In this document: positions 42,002-53,181 of the stretch, piece by piece | Position numbering within the stretch: position 1 is the first letter of the stretch | Layout of the letters: the number at the start of each line of letters is the position of its first letter | Assembly: GCF_030819175.1 (NCBI RefSeq) | Contig: NZ_JAUTBJ010000002.1 | Location: forward strand, 3,619,001 to 3,683,000 | Direction: 5' to 3' | DNA length: 64,000 bases | Source of the DNA: Sphingomonas sp. SORGH_AS_0879 | Lineage (GTDB): Bacteria; Pseudomonadota; Alphaproteobacteria; Sphingomonadales; Sphingomonadaceae | Translations under genes and position numbers: made by a program | The notes under the pieces: generated by a model | What the model was told of the DNA's origin: nothing | Databases searched by the model: none | The model's input: only the letters and a program-made list of their open reading frames with translations

Positions 42002-42982
42002 ATGCGCCTCCTGAAACTCGTCCCCGACAACACGAACATCGACTTCGTCCGCCTGCGCGGCTGGGCGTTCGGGCTGACGCTCGCGCTCACCCTGCTGGCG
42101 GTCGGCGTCACCTTCGCCAAGGGCCTCAATCTGGGCGTCGACTTTGTCGGCGGCCTGATGATCGAAGAGAAATTCCCCACCCCGCCCTCCGCCGACCGGG
42201 TTCGCTCGGTCGTCGATGGGCTGGGCGTGGGTGAAGCCAATATCCAGACGGTCGGCGACGGCCGCACCATCAGCATCCGCCTGCCGGTGCCCGCCTCCAA
42301 GGACGAAGGCGCGACCAACGCCGTCGTGCGCAAGGTCGAGACCGCGCTGGGCCAGCAATTCCCCGGCGCGACCTTCAGCCGTTACGACACGGTGTCGGGC
42401 AAGGTATCCGACGAGCTGATCAAGCACGGCGTGCTGGCGGTGGTGCTGGCGATCCTGGGCATCGGCCTGTTCGCCATCTTCCGCTTCGAATGGCAGTTCG
42501 GCGTGTCGACCATCGTCGCGATCGTCCACGATCTGCTGGTCACGCTCGGATTCTTCGCGGTGACCCAGTTCGAACTCGACCTGACGATCATCGCGGCGTT
42601 CCTGACCATCATCGGCTATTCGATCAACGACAAGATCGTCATCGACGACCGCATCCGCGAGAATATGCGCCGCTATCGCAAGATGGAGATGCGCGAGATC
42701 ATCAACCTGTCGGTGAACGAGACGCTGCCGCGCACGGTGATGACCTCGGTCACCATCCTGCTGGCGCTGATCGCGCTGCTGCTGCTGGGCGGCCATGTGC
42801 TGCGCGGCTTCACCGCGGCGATGATCCTGGGCATCGTGGTCGGCACCTATTCGTCGATCTACGTCTCGTCCTCGCTGCTCATCACGCTGGGCCTGCGCGC
42901 CGAGCCCAACCGCGAGAAGCCGGGCACCACCGACAAGCGCAAGGTCTCCGATGCCGAGCGGATCACCCCGCGCGAGCCATGA
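42002..42982 (+). CDS. secF: Protein translocase subunit SecF
   Basis: SecF (326 aa) pairs with SecD. It has an N-terminal helix, then GLNLGVDFVGGLMIEEKF, the small periplasmic domain, and the C-terminal membrane part with GYSINDKIVIDDRIREN and LPRTVMTSVTILLALIALLLLGG. An AGGAG Shine-Dalgarno sequence lies about 8 bp before the ATG. Its stop overlaps the start of the following gene (ATGA). Confidence 0.97.
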   Translation: MRLLKLVPDNTNIDFVRLRGWAFGLTLALTLLAVGVTFAKGLNLGVDFVGGLMIEEKFPTPPSADRVRSVVDGLGVGEANIQTVGDGRTISIRLPVPASKDEGATNAVVRKVETALGQQFPGATFSRYDTVSGKVSDELIKHGVLAVVLAILGIGLFAIFRFEWQFGVSTIVAIVHDLLVTLGFFAVTQFELDLTIIAAFLTIIGYSINDKIVIDDRIRENMRRYRKMEMREIINLSVNETLPRTVMTSVTILLALIALLLLGGHVLRGFTAAMILGIVVGTYSSIYVSSSLLITLGLRAEPNREKPGTTDKRKVSDAERITPREP

Positions 42983-43362
42983 GCGATTCGATCCGCATCA
43001 CGCGCGATCCGACCGCGCCCGGCCCGATCGTCCGTGGCTTCGCCGCCACGGGCTTTCGGGTCGGCGACATCGCCTATCCCGCGCTGCTGCTCTCGCCCGA
43101 CTGGCATGAGCCGTGGAGCCCGCCACCGTTCGAATCGCTGACGGCGGATGTCGTCGCCGAACTGGTCGATGAAGCGCCGGAATTCCTGTTGCTCGGCACC
43201 GGCGCGACCCTGCGCCGCGCCCCCGCCGCCTTCGCCGCCGCCCTGGAAGCGCGCGGCCTGGGTGTCGAAGTGATGGACAGCCGCGCCGCCGCCCGCGCCT
43301 GGGGCGTGCTGCGCAGCGAAGGCCGCAAGATCTGCGCGGCGCTCTACCCGCTCGACGCCTGA
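42979..43362 (+). CDS. Mth938-like domain protein
   Basis: A 127-aa protein of the Mth938/NDUFAF3-like family, recognisable from FRVGDIAYPALLLSPD, EFLLLGTGA and GVEVMDSRAAARAWGVLRSEGRKICAALYPLDA. In alphaproteobacteria this gene commonly follows secDF, and its mitochondrial relative NDUFAF3 assists complex I assembly; a role in bacterial complex I assembly is inference. It overlaps secF by 4 bp. Confidence 0.88.
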   Translation: MSDSIRITRDPTAPGPIVRGFAATGFRVGDIAYPALLLSPDWHEPWSPPPFESLTADVVAELVDEAPEFLLLGTGATLRRAPAAFAAALEARGLGVEVMDSRAAARAWGVLRSEGRKICAALYPLDA

Positions 43363-43477
43363 CGCTTCGGCGCGGGCGGCGACCCCTCATCTGACGAAGC
43401 GTGACATCCGCCGAGTATCCCGGCTTTCGCCCGGATAGCGGCGCATCGTCATTTATCGCGAAGAGCGGAAGATTTTT

Positions 43478-43610
43478 GTTCGCGCAGAGGCGCAGAGGAC
43501 GCAGAGATGGCTCGCAAAGGGCCATGCCCCACCTCACCAACAGCCGATAATCGCAGGTTGAAGGCGCAGCAGGCGAAACCCCTCTGCGTCCTCCGCGCCT
43601 CTGCGCGAAC
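43478..43610. repeat. Long inverted repeat with near-identical 29-bp arms
   Basis: The left arm (43478-43506) begins GTTCGCGCAGAGGCGCAGAG and the right arm (43582-43610) is its reverse complement with one mismatch in 29 bp, separated by about 75 bp. It lies between the convergent Mth938-like gene and the glycosyltransferase gene, almost touching the stop of the latter. It looks like a small MITE-like or REP-like element. Confidence 0.88.
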
Positions 43611-43615
43611 AGCCT

Positions 43616-44803
43616 TTAAGACCGCATGCCGACAACGTTACGCGACACCAGTTCCGCCAGATGCGAGTGTAGCGCCGCCGCGTTGGTCGGCCAGGTGAAG
43701 TCGCGCACCGCCGCCCGAACCGCCCAGGGATCGGGGGCCTGGTCCAGCACGTCGCGGATCGCCACTGCGAAGGCTCCCGGCTCGGCCTGGGTGATCCGTC
43801 CGGCGGTGCGGCTGGTGACGACGTCCCCCGCTCCGCCCGCCGGCGTGATGACGATCGGCGTACCGCAGGCGAGCGATTCGACCCAGGCATTGGCCAGCCC
43901 TTCGGATGCCGATGCCAGCGCCATCACGTCCGCCGCGCCCAACAGTCCGGGCAATTCGTCATGCGGGATCGCCCCGATCAGACGAACCCGATCCGCCACC
44001 CCCAGCCGCTCGGCCCGCGCCTGCAAGGCGGTGCGATCGGCCCCCTCCCCGACGATCATCAGCGTGACGCCGGGCAAACGCGCCACCGCGTCGATCACCA
44101 CGCCATGTCCTTTACGCGGGATCAGCGCCCCCAAGGACAGAATAAGCGGCCCGGAAACACCCAGCCCAGCCTTGGCCTCGCCCCGGTCGATCGGCTGGAA
44201 GCGCGCCTGATCCACGCCGGTATGATGAACCCGGATACGCCCGCGCGGGACGCCCAGCGCGGCGATGTCGTCCGCCATCGCGTCACTGACCGCCAGCAGG
44301 CCGTCCGCCGCCGCCGCCGCTCGCGCGACCTGGTGACGGGTCGCGGGCATATGGCCCCAATGGTGGATGTCCGCTCCCCGTGCCTTGATCGACACCGGCA
44401 CGCCGTAACGCCGCCCCAGCGCCACCGCCGCCGGGCCGTCGGGGAAGAAGAAGGACGCGTCGATCACGTCAAAGGCCCGTTCGTCGCGCAGCCGGTCCAG
44501 CACCGGGACCAGCGCACGGATCAAAGCGGGGACATGAAACCGCCCCCCCGTCCCCGGCAGGGTGGTGAAGCGCGGACGGCTGACATCCAGCCCGCGCCAT
44601 ACCTCCCGCAACGGCAAGGCCGCCTGGGCCCGGAAACGATCCGATCGCGCCAGCGGCCAGACAGGCAGGCCGATCGGCGCCACCACGCGCACCCCGACGC
44701 CCGGTCGCATCGCCAGCGCTGCGGTCTGCCGCTGGACGAAGATGCCGAAATTGGGCCGAGTCGAGTCGGGAAACAGGCTCGACAGGGTCAGCACATTCAG
44801 CAT
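43616..44803 (-). CDS. Family 4 glycosyltransferase
   Basis: A GT-B fold retaining glycosyltransferase (395 aa). The N-terminal acceptor domain starts LNVLTLSSLFPDSTRPNFGI and has VPVSIKARGADIH. The C-terminal donor domain contains HHTGVDQARFQP, LSLGALIPRKGHGVVIDAVA, MIVGEGADR and the EX7E-type motif ASEGLANAWVESLACGTPIV. Donor and acceptor cannot be predicted, and no polysaccharide genes adjoin it. The 222 bp upstream, to the S41 gene, show no clear signal. Confidence 0.88.
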   Translation of the reverse strand: MLNVLTLSSLFPDSTRPNFGIFVQRQTAALAMRPGVGVRVVAPIGLPVWPLARSDRFRAQAALPLREVWRGLDVSRPRFTTLPGTGGRFHVPALIRALVPVLDRLRDERAFDVIDASFFFPDGPAAVALGRRYGVPVSIKARGADIHHWGHMPATRHQVARAAAAADGLLAVSDAMADDIAALGVPRGRIRVHHTGVDQARFQPIDRGEAKAGLGVSGPLILSLGALIPRKGHGVVIDAVARLPGVTLMIVGEGADRTALQARAERLGVADRVRLIGAIPHDELPGLLGAADVMALASASEGLANAWVESLACGTPIVITPAGGAGDVVTSRTAGRITQAEPGAFAVAIRDVLDQAPDPWAVRAAVRDFTWPTNAAALHSHLAELVSRNVVGMRS

Positions 44804-45025
44804 GGATGCTCTTAGCCTCTACCGACCGGCAAAATGCATGTCGATCGACAGTGTTTCTGGAAGCATCGTGTCCGGATGTCTGCAACATTTGTCCGGATCG
44901 AGGGCGTTTCACCATAAGCTTAGCGAAATTAACGACAAAGACGGGATTCATTCATGCCCTCGACAGATGCGTCCTGACAGATTTGGGCCGTTGGGCTATC
45001 CGATGGACGGCTTCAGGGGGCGAGG

Positions 45026-46468
45026 ATGGCGATGGGGCGATTCGGACGTTGGGGTGCTGCGCTGGCGCTGGCGGCGACGCTGGCGGGATGCGGTGACGGG
45101 GGCGGCAGTGCCACGGGATCGATGGCCACCGGCGGCGGGAATTCGCCCAACGGCACCACGGAATCGGCCTGCTCGCTACGCAATCGCCAGAACTGGGTCT
45201 CGGCCCAGATGAACGAATGGTATCTCTTTCCCGAAACGCTGCCCGCCTCGCTCGACCCGTCGCCCTATGCGACGGTCAGCGACTATATCGACGCGCTGAC
45301 CGCGACCGCGCGGGCGCAGCGCAAGGACCGGTATTTCACCTACATCACCTCCATCAAGGAGGAGGATGCCTATTACAACTCGGGCGCGGATGCGGGCTTC
45401 GGCTTTCGCCTGACCACCGATGCGACGCAGAGCAAGCTGTTGATCGCCGAGTCGTTCGAAAGCGGCGTGGCCCTGGCGGCGGGGATCGATCGCGGCACCG
45501 AGATCCGGGGGATCGGCACCACCGCCTCCGATATCCGGTCGATCCAGGCCATCGTCAGCGCCGATCCCAATAACGGCATCTCCGACGCGCTCGGCCCCGA
45601 TACGGCGGGAACCACGCGTTATTTCACGGTTGCTGATACATCGGGCGCGGTGCGCACCGTCGCGCTCACCAAAGCGGCCTATACGCTGCAACCCGTATCG
45701 CCCAATTACGGGACGCAGATCATCACCGACAACGGCCAGCGCTATGGTTATATCAACCTGCGCACCTTCATCGGCACCGCCGACCCGCAGCTTCGCGCCG
45801 CCTTCGCGACCTTCAAGCAGCAGGGCATCACCCAGGTCGTCGTCGACCTGCGCTACAATGGCGGGGGCAGCATCGACATCGCCGACCTGTTCAACAACCT
45901 GCTCGGCGGGACGCGCCAAACTTCGGACGTGATGGGCTATATCGCCTTCCGCCCGAGCAAGGCGTCGAACAACCGGACCACCTATTTCGCGCCCCAGCCC
46001 GAATCGATCGCGCCGACCCGGATCGCCTTTATCGGCACCGGCGGCACGGCCTCGGCCAGCGAACTGGTCCTCAACCGGACCCTGCCCTATCTGGGATCGG
46101 CCTCGGGGCTGATCGGTGCCAACACCTATGGCAAGCCGGTGGGCCAGATCGCGCGCGACAATGCCCGGTGCGACGACCGCCTGCGCGTCATCGCCATCTC
46201 GCTTCAGAACGCCAACCGGCAGGGTGATTATTATAATGGCCTGGCCGGGATCGTCCCCGCCAGTTGCCGTGCCAGCGACGACCTGACCCGCCGGATGGGC
46301 GATCCGCAGGAAGCCTCGACCCGCGCCGCGCTCGACTTCCTGCAGGGCAAGAGCTGTACGCCGATCAGCGTCGGCGCTTCGGGGCAGTCGGCAGGCGACG
46401 GCCCGCGCAAGCTGGTCCAGCCCCCGCGCCCCTCGGCCGCGCAGCGGGATGTGCCTGGACTGTTCTAG
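45026..46468 (+). CDS. S41 family peptidase, lipoprotein
   Basis: The 480-aa product has a lipobox (ALAATLAGC) and then a Gly/Ser-rich linker. A tail-specific-protease fold follows, including a PDZ-like segment (GFGFRLTTDA, GVALAAGIDRGTEIRGI). The core has YGYINLRTFI, VVVDLRYNGGGS and TASASELVLNRTLPYLG, which carries the expected catalytic serine. It is probably anchored in the outer membrane, facing the periplasm. ATG 45032 is an alternative start. The tail after about residue 455 is low complexity. Confidence 0.88.
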   Translation: MAMGRFGRWGAALALAATLAGCGDGGGSATGSMATGGGNSPNGTTESACSLRNRQNWVSAQMNEWYLFPETLPASLDPSPYATVSDYIDALTATARAQRKDRYFTYITSIKEEDAYYNSGADAGFGFRLTTDATQSKLLIAESFESGVALAAGIDRGTEIRGIGTTASDIRSIQAIVSADPNNGISDALGPDTAGTTRYFTVADTSGAVRTVALTKAAYTLQPVSPNYGTQIITDNGQRYGYINLRTFIGTADPQLRAAFATFKQQGITQVVVDLRYNGGGSIDIADLFNNLLGGTRQTSDVMGYIAFRPSKASNNRTTYFAPQPESIAPTRIAFIGTGGTASASELVLNRTLPYLGSASGLIGANTYGKPVGQIARDNARCDDRLRVIAISLQNANRQGDYYNGLAGIVPASCRASDDLTRRMGDPQEASTRAALDFLQGKSCTPISVGASGQSAGDGPRKLVQPPRPSAAQRDVPGLF

Positions 46469-46481
46469 GACCTGTTTGATT

Positions 46482-46594
46482 CCTCCCCTGCAAGGGGAGG
46501 GGGACCGCCGCGAAGCGGTGGTGGAGGGGTGTTCCCGCTGATGGTGACACCCCTCGTCAGTCCTTCGGACTGCCGCCTCCCCTTCCCGGGGAGG
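46482..46594. repeat. Interspersed GC-rich inverted repeat (family C)
   Basis: It is bounded by the palindromes CCTCCCCTGCAAGGGGAGG (46482-46500) and CCTCCCCTTCCCGGGGAGG (46576-46594), with the shared internal dyad ACCGCCGCGAAGCGGTGG and a smaller AGTCCTTCGGACT hairpin. It fills the gap between the convergent S41 peptidase and phosphomannose isomerase genes. Confidence 0.85.
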
Positions 46595-46603
46595 AATAGG
46601 CGC

Positions 46604-47428
46604 TTACTTCCGCTTCGTGCCCGAATAGGCGAACAGCGCGTCGCCGTCCGCCGACAGGGTGATCGTCTCGGCTCCCGTCACGGTCAGGCACTGGCCCGCC
46701 TGGAACGCGACGCCCGCGACCTCGCCGCTGCCGGTGATCGGGATCAGCCAGGCGGTGCGCCCCTCGGGCAAAGCGACGGCGTGGTCGCCCGCCGCCCAGC
46801 GCTCCAGCACGAATTTGGGCCCTTCGACCAGGATATCGCGCCCCTCGCCCGCCGGTCCCGGCGAGACGATCGGCTGATACGGGGTCAGATGCGCGACATC
46901 GACGCCGTCCTCCAGATGCAGCTCGCGGTCGCTGCCGTAATCATAGAGGCGATAGGTCGTCTCGCTGTTCTGCTGCACCTCGATCACGGTCAGCCCGGCG
47001 CCGATCGCATGGATGGTGCCCGAGGGCGCGTAATAGAAATCGCCTTCCTTCACGGGCACCCAGTCGAGGTCCGCCTCGACAGAGCCGTCCAGCGCATCGG
47101 CCCGCAGTTGCTCCTTGGTCATCGGCGCCTTGGGGCCCAGCGCGATGGTCGAATCGGGCTCGGCGGTCAGGATCGTCCAGCATTCGTCCTTGCCGCGCGG
47201 CAGGCCACGGGCATGGGCCTGTTCGTCATCAGGATGGACCTGCACCGACAGCTTCTCGCTGGTGAACAGATATTTGATGAGCAGGTCGGGCGAGGTGTCG
47301 CCGGGTTCCTGGAACCAGACCTCACCGATCGGCGCGCCGTCGGGGGCGGCATCCTCGAACCCCGGATACAGCGTGTGGCGACCCCAGGGCTTTTCGACGC
47401 GGTGGGTGTGGAGCATCGTGGCGGGCAT
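46604..47428 (-). CDS. manA: Class I mannose-6-phosphate isomerase
   Basis: A 274-aa cupin-fold isomerase interconverting fructose 6-phosphate and mannose 6-phosphate, feeding GDP-mannose and exopolysaccharide synthesis. Motifs are RVEKPWGRHTLYPGFE, EVWFQEPG, LSVQVHPDDEQAHARG with the zinc-binding His/Asp, and FYYAPSGTIHAIGAGLTVIEVQQ. It is shorter than E. coli ManA, as is common in this group. ATG 47428 is chosen; ATG 47416 is also possible. It diverges from bamD across 209 bp. Confidence 0.92.
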   Translation of the reverse strand: MPATMLHTHRVEKPWGRHTLYPGFEDAAPDGAPIGEVWFQEPGDTSPDLLIKYLFTSEKLSVQVHPDDEQAHARGLPRGKDECWTILTAEPDSTIALGPKAPMTKEQLRADALDGSVEADLDWVPVKEGDFYYAPSGTIHAIGAGLTVIEVQQNSETTYRLYDYGSDRELHLEDGVDVAHLTPYQPIVSPGPAGEGRDILVEGPKFVLERWAAGDHAVALPEGRTAWLIPITGSGEVAGVAFQAGQCLTVTGAETITLSADGDALFAYSGTKRK

Positions 47429-47637
47429 GGTGGCGTGATTCCTTCCGATCGGGCGGCGGTTCAACCGCTTGGACGGGCGGGCCGTTCCGCCGCCCGTACC
47501 TTCGCCACCCCCATGCCGCGCGCATCGCGGCGAACGCAATAGGGCGCGCGCATCTGGGCGATGGCAAGCCGTCTGTCGCAAAGCGGGTGCGCGGAGGGAC
47601 TGTTCCCCGCCCTCATGCTGCGCTAAGGACATGCGCG

Positions 47638-48570
47638 ATGCGTAACCCCCGTTCCCGTGCGCTGTCGCTGGCGCTCATCGCCGTCATGGCCCTTCCGATC
47701 GCGGGTTGCGCCCGCAACCGTACCCGCACCGACCTGCCCTATGTCGCCCGCGACGTCGGCACGCTGTATACGGCCGCCAAGAACCGGCTGGACCAGCACC
47801 GCTACAAGGAGGCGGCGCTGCTGTTCGACGAGGTGGAGCGTCAGCACCCCTATTCGATCTGGGCCCGCCGCGCGCAGTTGATGAGCGCTTTCAGCTATTA
47901 TCTGGGTCGCGACTATACCCAGTCGATCCAGTCGGCGCAGCGTTTCATCTCGGTCCACCCCGGCAATCGCGACGCGCCCTATGCCTATTATCTGATCGCG
48001 CTCGGCTATTACGAGCAGATTCAGGACGTGACCCGCGACCAGAAGATCACCCGCCAGGCGCTGGACGCGCTGGGCGAGTTGATGCGTCGCTATCCCAACA
48101 CGCGCTATGCCGCCGACGCGCGGTTGAAGGTCGATCTGGTCAACGACCACCTGGCGGGCAAGGAAATGGAGATCGGCCGCTTCTACGAGGATCGGCACCA
48201 GTGGCTGGCCGCGTCGATGCGCTTCCGCACCGTCATCGACAAATACCAGACGACCAGCCACACGCCCGAGGCGCTGTTGCGGCTGACCGAAGCCTATCTG
48301 GCGCTGGGCGTCCGCCCCGAGGCCGAGCGCGCCGCCGCCGTGCTGGGCGCCAATTATCCAGGCAGCGACTGGTATAACCGCGCCTACAAGCTGATGCGCG
48401 AATATCCGGTCCAGCCGATCCCCGCGATCCAGCCGGGCCAGCCCGTGGTGCCGACCGGCACGCCGGGATCGGTCAATATCGGCCTGCCGGGCACCGGCAC
48501 CGCCACCCCCAGCGCGGCGGCACCGGGCCGTCCCACCCCGACCGGCAACAACAGCTCCCCGACCAGCTGA
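47638..48570 (+). CDS. bamD: Outer membrane assembly lipoprotein BamD
   Basis: BamD (310 aa) is the essential lipoprotein of the BAM complex that inserts beta-barrel proteins. The lipobox ends at Cys24 (LPIAGC). TPR-like repeats follow: LYTAAKNRLDQHRYKEAALLFDEVERQHPYS, AQRFISVHPGNRDAPYAYYLIALGYYEQI and ALDALGELMRRYPNTRYAADARLK. A Pro/Thr/Gly-rich tail of about 45 residues follows the conserved domain. Its neighbours recN and ligA form the order common in alphaproteobacteria. Confidence 0.96.
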   Translation: MRNPRSRALSLALIAVMALPIAGCARNRTRTDLPYVARDVGTLYTAAKNRLDQHRYKEAALLFDEVERQHPYSIWARRAQLMSAFSYYLGRDYTQSIQSAQRFISVHPGNRDAPYAYYLIALGYYEQIQDVTRDQKITRQALDALGELMRRYPNTRYAADARLKVDLVNDHLAGKEMEIGRFYEDRHQWLAASMRFRTVIDKYQTTSHTPEALLRLTEAYLALGVRPEAERAAAVLGANYPGSDWYNRAYKLMREYPVQPIPAIQPGQPVVPTGTPGSVNIGLPGTGTATPSAAAPGRPTPTGNNSSPTS

Positions 48571-48701
48571 GCCCAGCGCGACGCTTCCTTCCCTCTCCCC
48601 TCCCTGAGGGGAAAGGGAAAGGATAGCCACCCGAACAAATCGGGATCATTTTCGCGCGTGGGGGATAACATCGCGCGGCGTTTCGCTCTATATCGCCCGC
48701 C

Positions 48702-50366
48702 ATGCTGACCGCGCTGTCCATTCGTGATGTCGTGCTGATCGAGGCGCTCGACCTCGATTTCGGCCAAGGCCTGGGCGTTCTGACCGGGGAGACCGGCGCG
48801 GGAAAATCGATCCTGCTCGATGCGCTGGGTCTGGCGCTGGGCGGACGCGGCGACAGCGGACTGGTGCGGCATGGCGCAGGGCAAGCGATCGTTACCGCCA
48901 GCTTCGAGCCGCCTGCCCCCGACAGCCGCCTGTCCGCCATCCTGGACGAAGCGGGTATCGAGATCGAACCCGGCGAACCCCTGATCGTCCGGCGACAGGT
49001 CAAGGCCGATGGCGGCAGCCGGGGCTTCGTCAACAACCAGCCCGCCTCCGCCGCCTTGCTGCGCGAGATCGCGCCCTTTCTGGTCGAGATCCATGGCCAG
49101 CATGACGATCGCGGCCTGCTGAACCCGCGCGGGCATCGGACGATGCTCGACAGTTTCGGGCGGATCGACACCCAGGCGGTCGCCGCCGCCTGGACGCGCC
49201 TTCGCGAGGCGGAGGCGGCGCTGACCAGCGCACGCGAGGAGATCGAGACGGCGGCGCGTGATCGCGAATGGCTGGAACATGCGGTGGCCGAACTGACCAA
49301 GCTGGCGCCCGAGCCAGGCGAGGAAGAGGCGCTGGCCGATCGCCGCCGCACCATGCAACGGTCGGAGAAGATCGCGGGCGAACTCGGCGCGATCGAGGAG
49401 CATCTTCAAGGATCGGACGGCGCACTGGCGGGCCTGCGCCAGGCCGCTCGGGTGCTGGAGCGGATCGGTGAGGACCATCCCGCGCTGGCCGACGCGCTGG
49501 CGGCGATCGATCGCGCGGTGATCGAGGCGTCGCTGGCCGAGGAACGGCTGGTCGAGGCGCAGCGCGAACTCGCCTATGATCCGCGCGCGCTGGAAGAGGA
49601 TGAGGCACGACTGTTCGAATTGCGCGGCATGGCGCGCAAGCATCGGGTGCAGCCCGACGATCTGGCCGAACTGACCGAACAGCTTCGCGGGCGTCTGGAA
49701 CGGCTGGACGCGGGCGAGGAAGGCATCGGGCGGCTGGAGGCGGCGGTCGCGACCACGCGCGCGGCCTATGACAAGGCCGCCGCGCAGGTGTCGAAGGCGC
49801 GCGCTGCCGCCGCCGAACGCCTCGACCAGTCGGTGAAGAGCGAACTCGCCCCGCTCAAGCTCGACGCCGCCCGGTTCCGCACCACCGTCGCGCCGGTCGA
49901 ACCTTCGGGTTGGTCGGCAGCGGGCAAGGACCGGGTGGAGTTCGAAATCTCGACCAACCCCGGCGCGCCCTTCGCCCCCCTGATGAAGATCGCCAGCGGC
50001 GGCGAATTGTCGCGCTTCATCCTGGCGGTGAAGGTCGCGCTGGCCGAGGAGGGCGGCGCGACCACCATGATCTTCGACGAGATCGATCGCGGCGTCGGCG
50101 GCGCGGTGGCCTCGGCGATCGGCGACCGGCTGCACCGGCTGGCGGGGCGGACGCAATTGCTGGTCGTCACCCACAGTCCCCAGGTGGCGGCACGGGGTGC
50201 GGCGCATCTGCTGATCGCCAAGAGCCATGACGGCACCGTCACGCGCACCGGGGTTCGCGCGCTATGCGAGGCGGAGCGGCGCGAAGAGATCGCCCGGATG
50301 CTGTCCGGCGCGACCATCACCGATGAGGCACGCGCCCAGGCGGACCGTCTGTTGGAGTCCCAGTGA
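48702..50366 (+). CDS. recN: DNA repair protein RecN
   Basis: RecN (554 aa) is an SMC-like ATPase acting in double-strand break repair. Walker A is LTGETGAGKSILLDAL and the following region has FVNNQPASAALL and LVEIHGQHDDRGLL. A coiled-coil centre with many Ala/Glu/Arg residues is followed by the signature KIASGGELSRFILAVK and Walker B TTMIFDEIDRGVGGAVASAIG, with the late VVTHSPQVAARG. The ATG at 48702 is directly at the start of the conserved MLTALSIRDVVLIEAL. Confidence 0.97.
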   Translation: MLTALSIRDVVLIEALDLDFGQGLGVLTGETGAGKSILLDALGLALGGRGDSGLVRHGAGQAIVTASFEPPAPDSRLSAILDEAGIEIEPGEPLIVRRQVKADGGSRGFVNNQPASAALLREIAPFLVEIHGQHDDRGLLNPRGHRTMLDSFGRIDTQAVAAAWTRLREAEAALTSAREEIETAARDREWLEHAVAELTKLAPEPGEEEALADRRRTMQRSEKIAGELGAIEEHLQGSDGALAGLRQAARVLERIGEDHPALADALAAIDRAVIEASLAEERLVEAQRELAYDPRALEEDEARLFELRGMARKHRVQPDDLAELTEQLRGRLERLDAGEEGIGRLEAAVATTRAAYDKAAAQVSKARAAAAERLDQSVKSELAPLKLDAARFRTTVAPVEPSGWSAAGKDRVEFEISTNPGAPFAPLMKIASGGELSRFILAVKVALAEEGGATTMIFDEIDRGVGGAVASAIGDRLHRLAGRTQLLVVTHSPQVAARGAAHLLIAKSHDGTVTRTGVRALCEAERREEIARMLSGATITDEARAQADRLLESQ

Positions 50367-50447
50367 CATTGATAGAAATCAATTTTATATCAGATACGGA
50401 CCCGATACGCTTCCAGGACATTATGTATCCCATAGCCTGAACTTCGG

Positions 50448-50678
50448 ATGCGCCGCATGCTTGCAAAATTCACCTCGACCGTGTTGCAAGACAATACAAA
50501 CGATATGACGCAACTCGTCGCCGGACTTCAGTCCTGTCTTGCCCTGACGGACAAGCTCGATCTGGCGATGGTCGCCATCCATATCGAACAGGCCCGATCA
50601 TGGCTGATCGAGCATGGTCTTGACGGCCCGGTTGGGCCTGAGCCGTTTTCCGATCCTCATGCCGACCCCGTACCCTGA
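50448..50678 (+). CDS. Small hypothetical protein
   Basis: A 76-aa reading frame between recN and ligA with locally lower GC than its neighbours. The protein begins MRRMLAKFTSTVLQDN. Its central part, LVAGLQSCLALTDKLDLAMVAIHIEQARSWLI, looks like an amphipathic helical pair rather than a random translation. ATG 50457 is an alternative start. I do not recognise a family. It could be a real small gene; no RBS is obvious. Confidence 0.5.
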   Translation: MRRMLAKFTSTVLQDNTNDMTQLVAGLQSCLALTDKLDLAMVAIHIEQARSWLIEHGLDGPVGPEPFSDPHADPVP

Positions 50679-50735
50679 GCGATCGGCATACATGCCGCCC
50701 TGCGGCTTGATCCAGTTATCGGTCCACCATCTTGA

Positions 50736-52907
<2,172 letters not shown>

Positions 52908-53181
52908 GCCATGGCGGATGCATCCTGAACGTCTTCTCCATCCCGCCCGCAGGCCCGGACGTCACTAGACCCCAGAATTTCCGACGCCTATTGAATGCGA
53001 TAGAGCCGTTACCGTGTTTGAAAGCGTTGCCAAACTGCAACGCCCGCCAACCGAGTGAAACACCCCCTGTCGGCGCCCCGCCCTTTGTAACATAACGGCA
53101 ATGTTCGGAGCGCAGGGGCACGCCTAACCGAGCCGCACGAGCGGTCGGAACGCGCCGCCCGGTGCGAAAAGGGGACCATTG

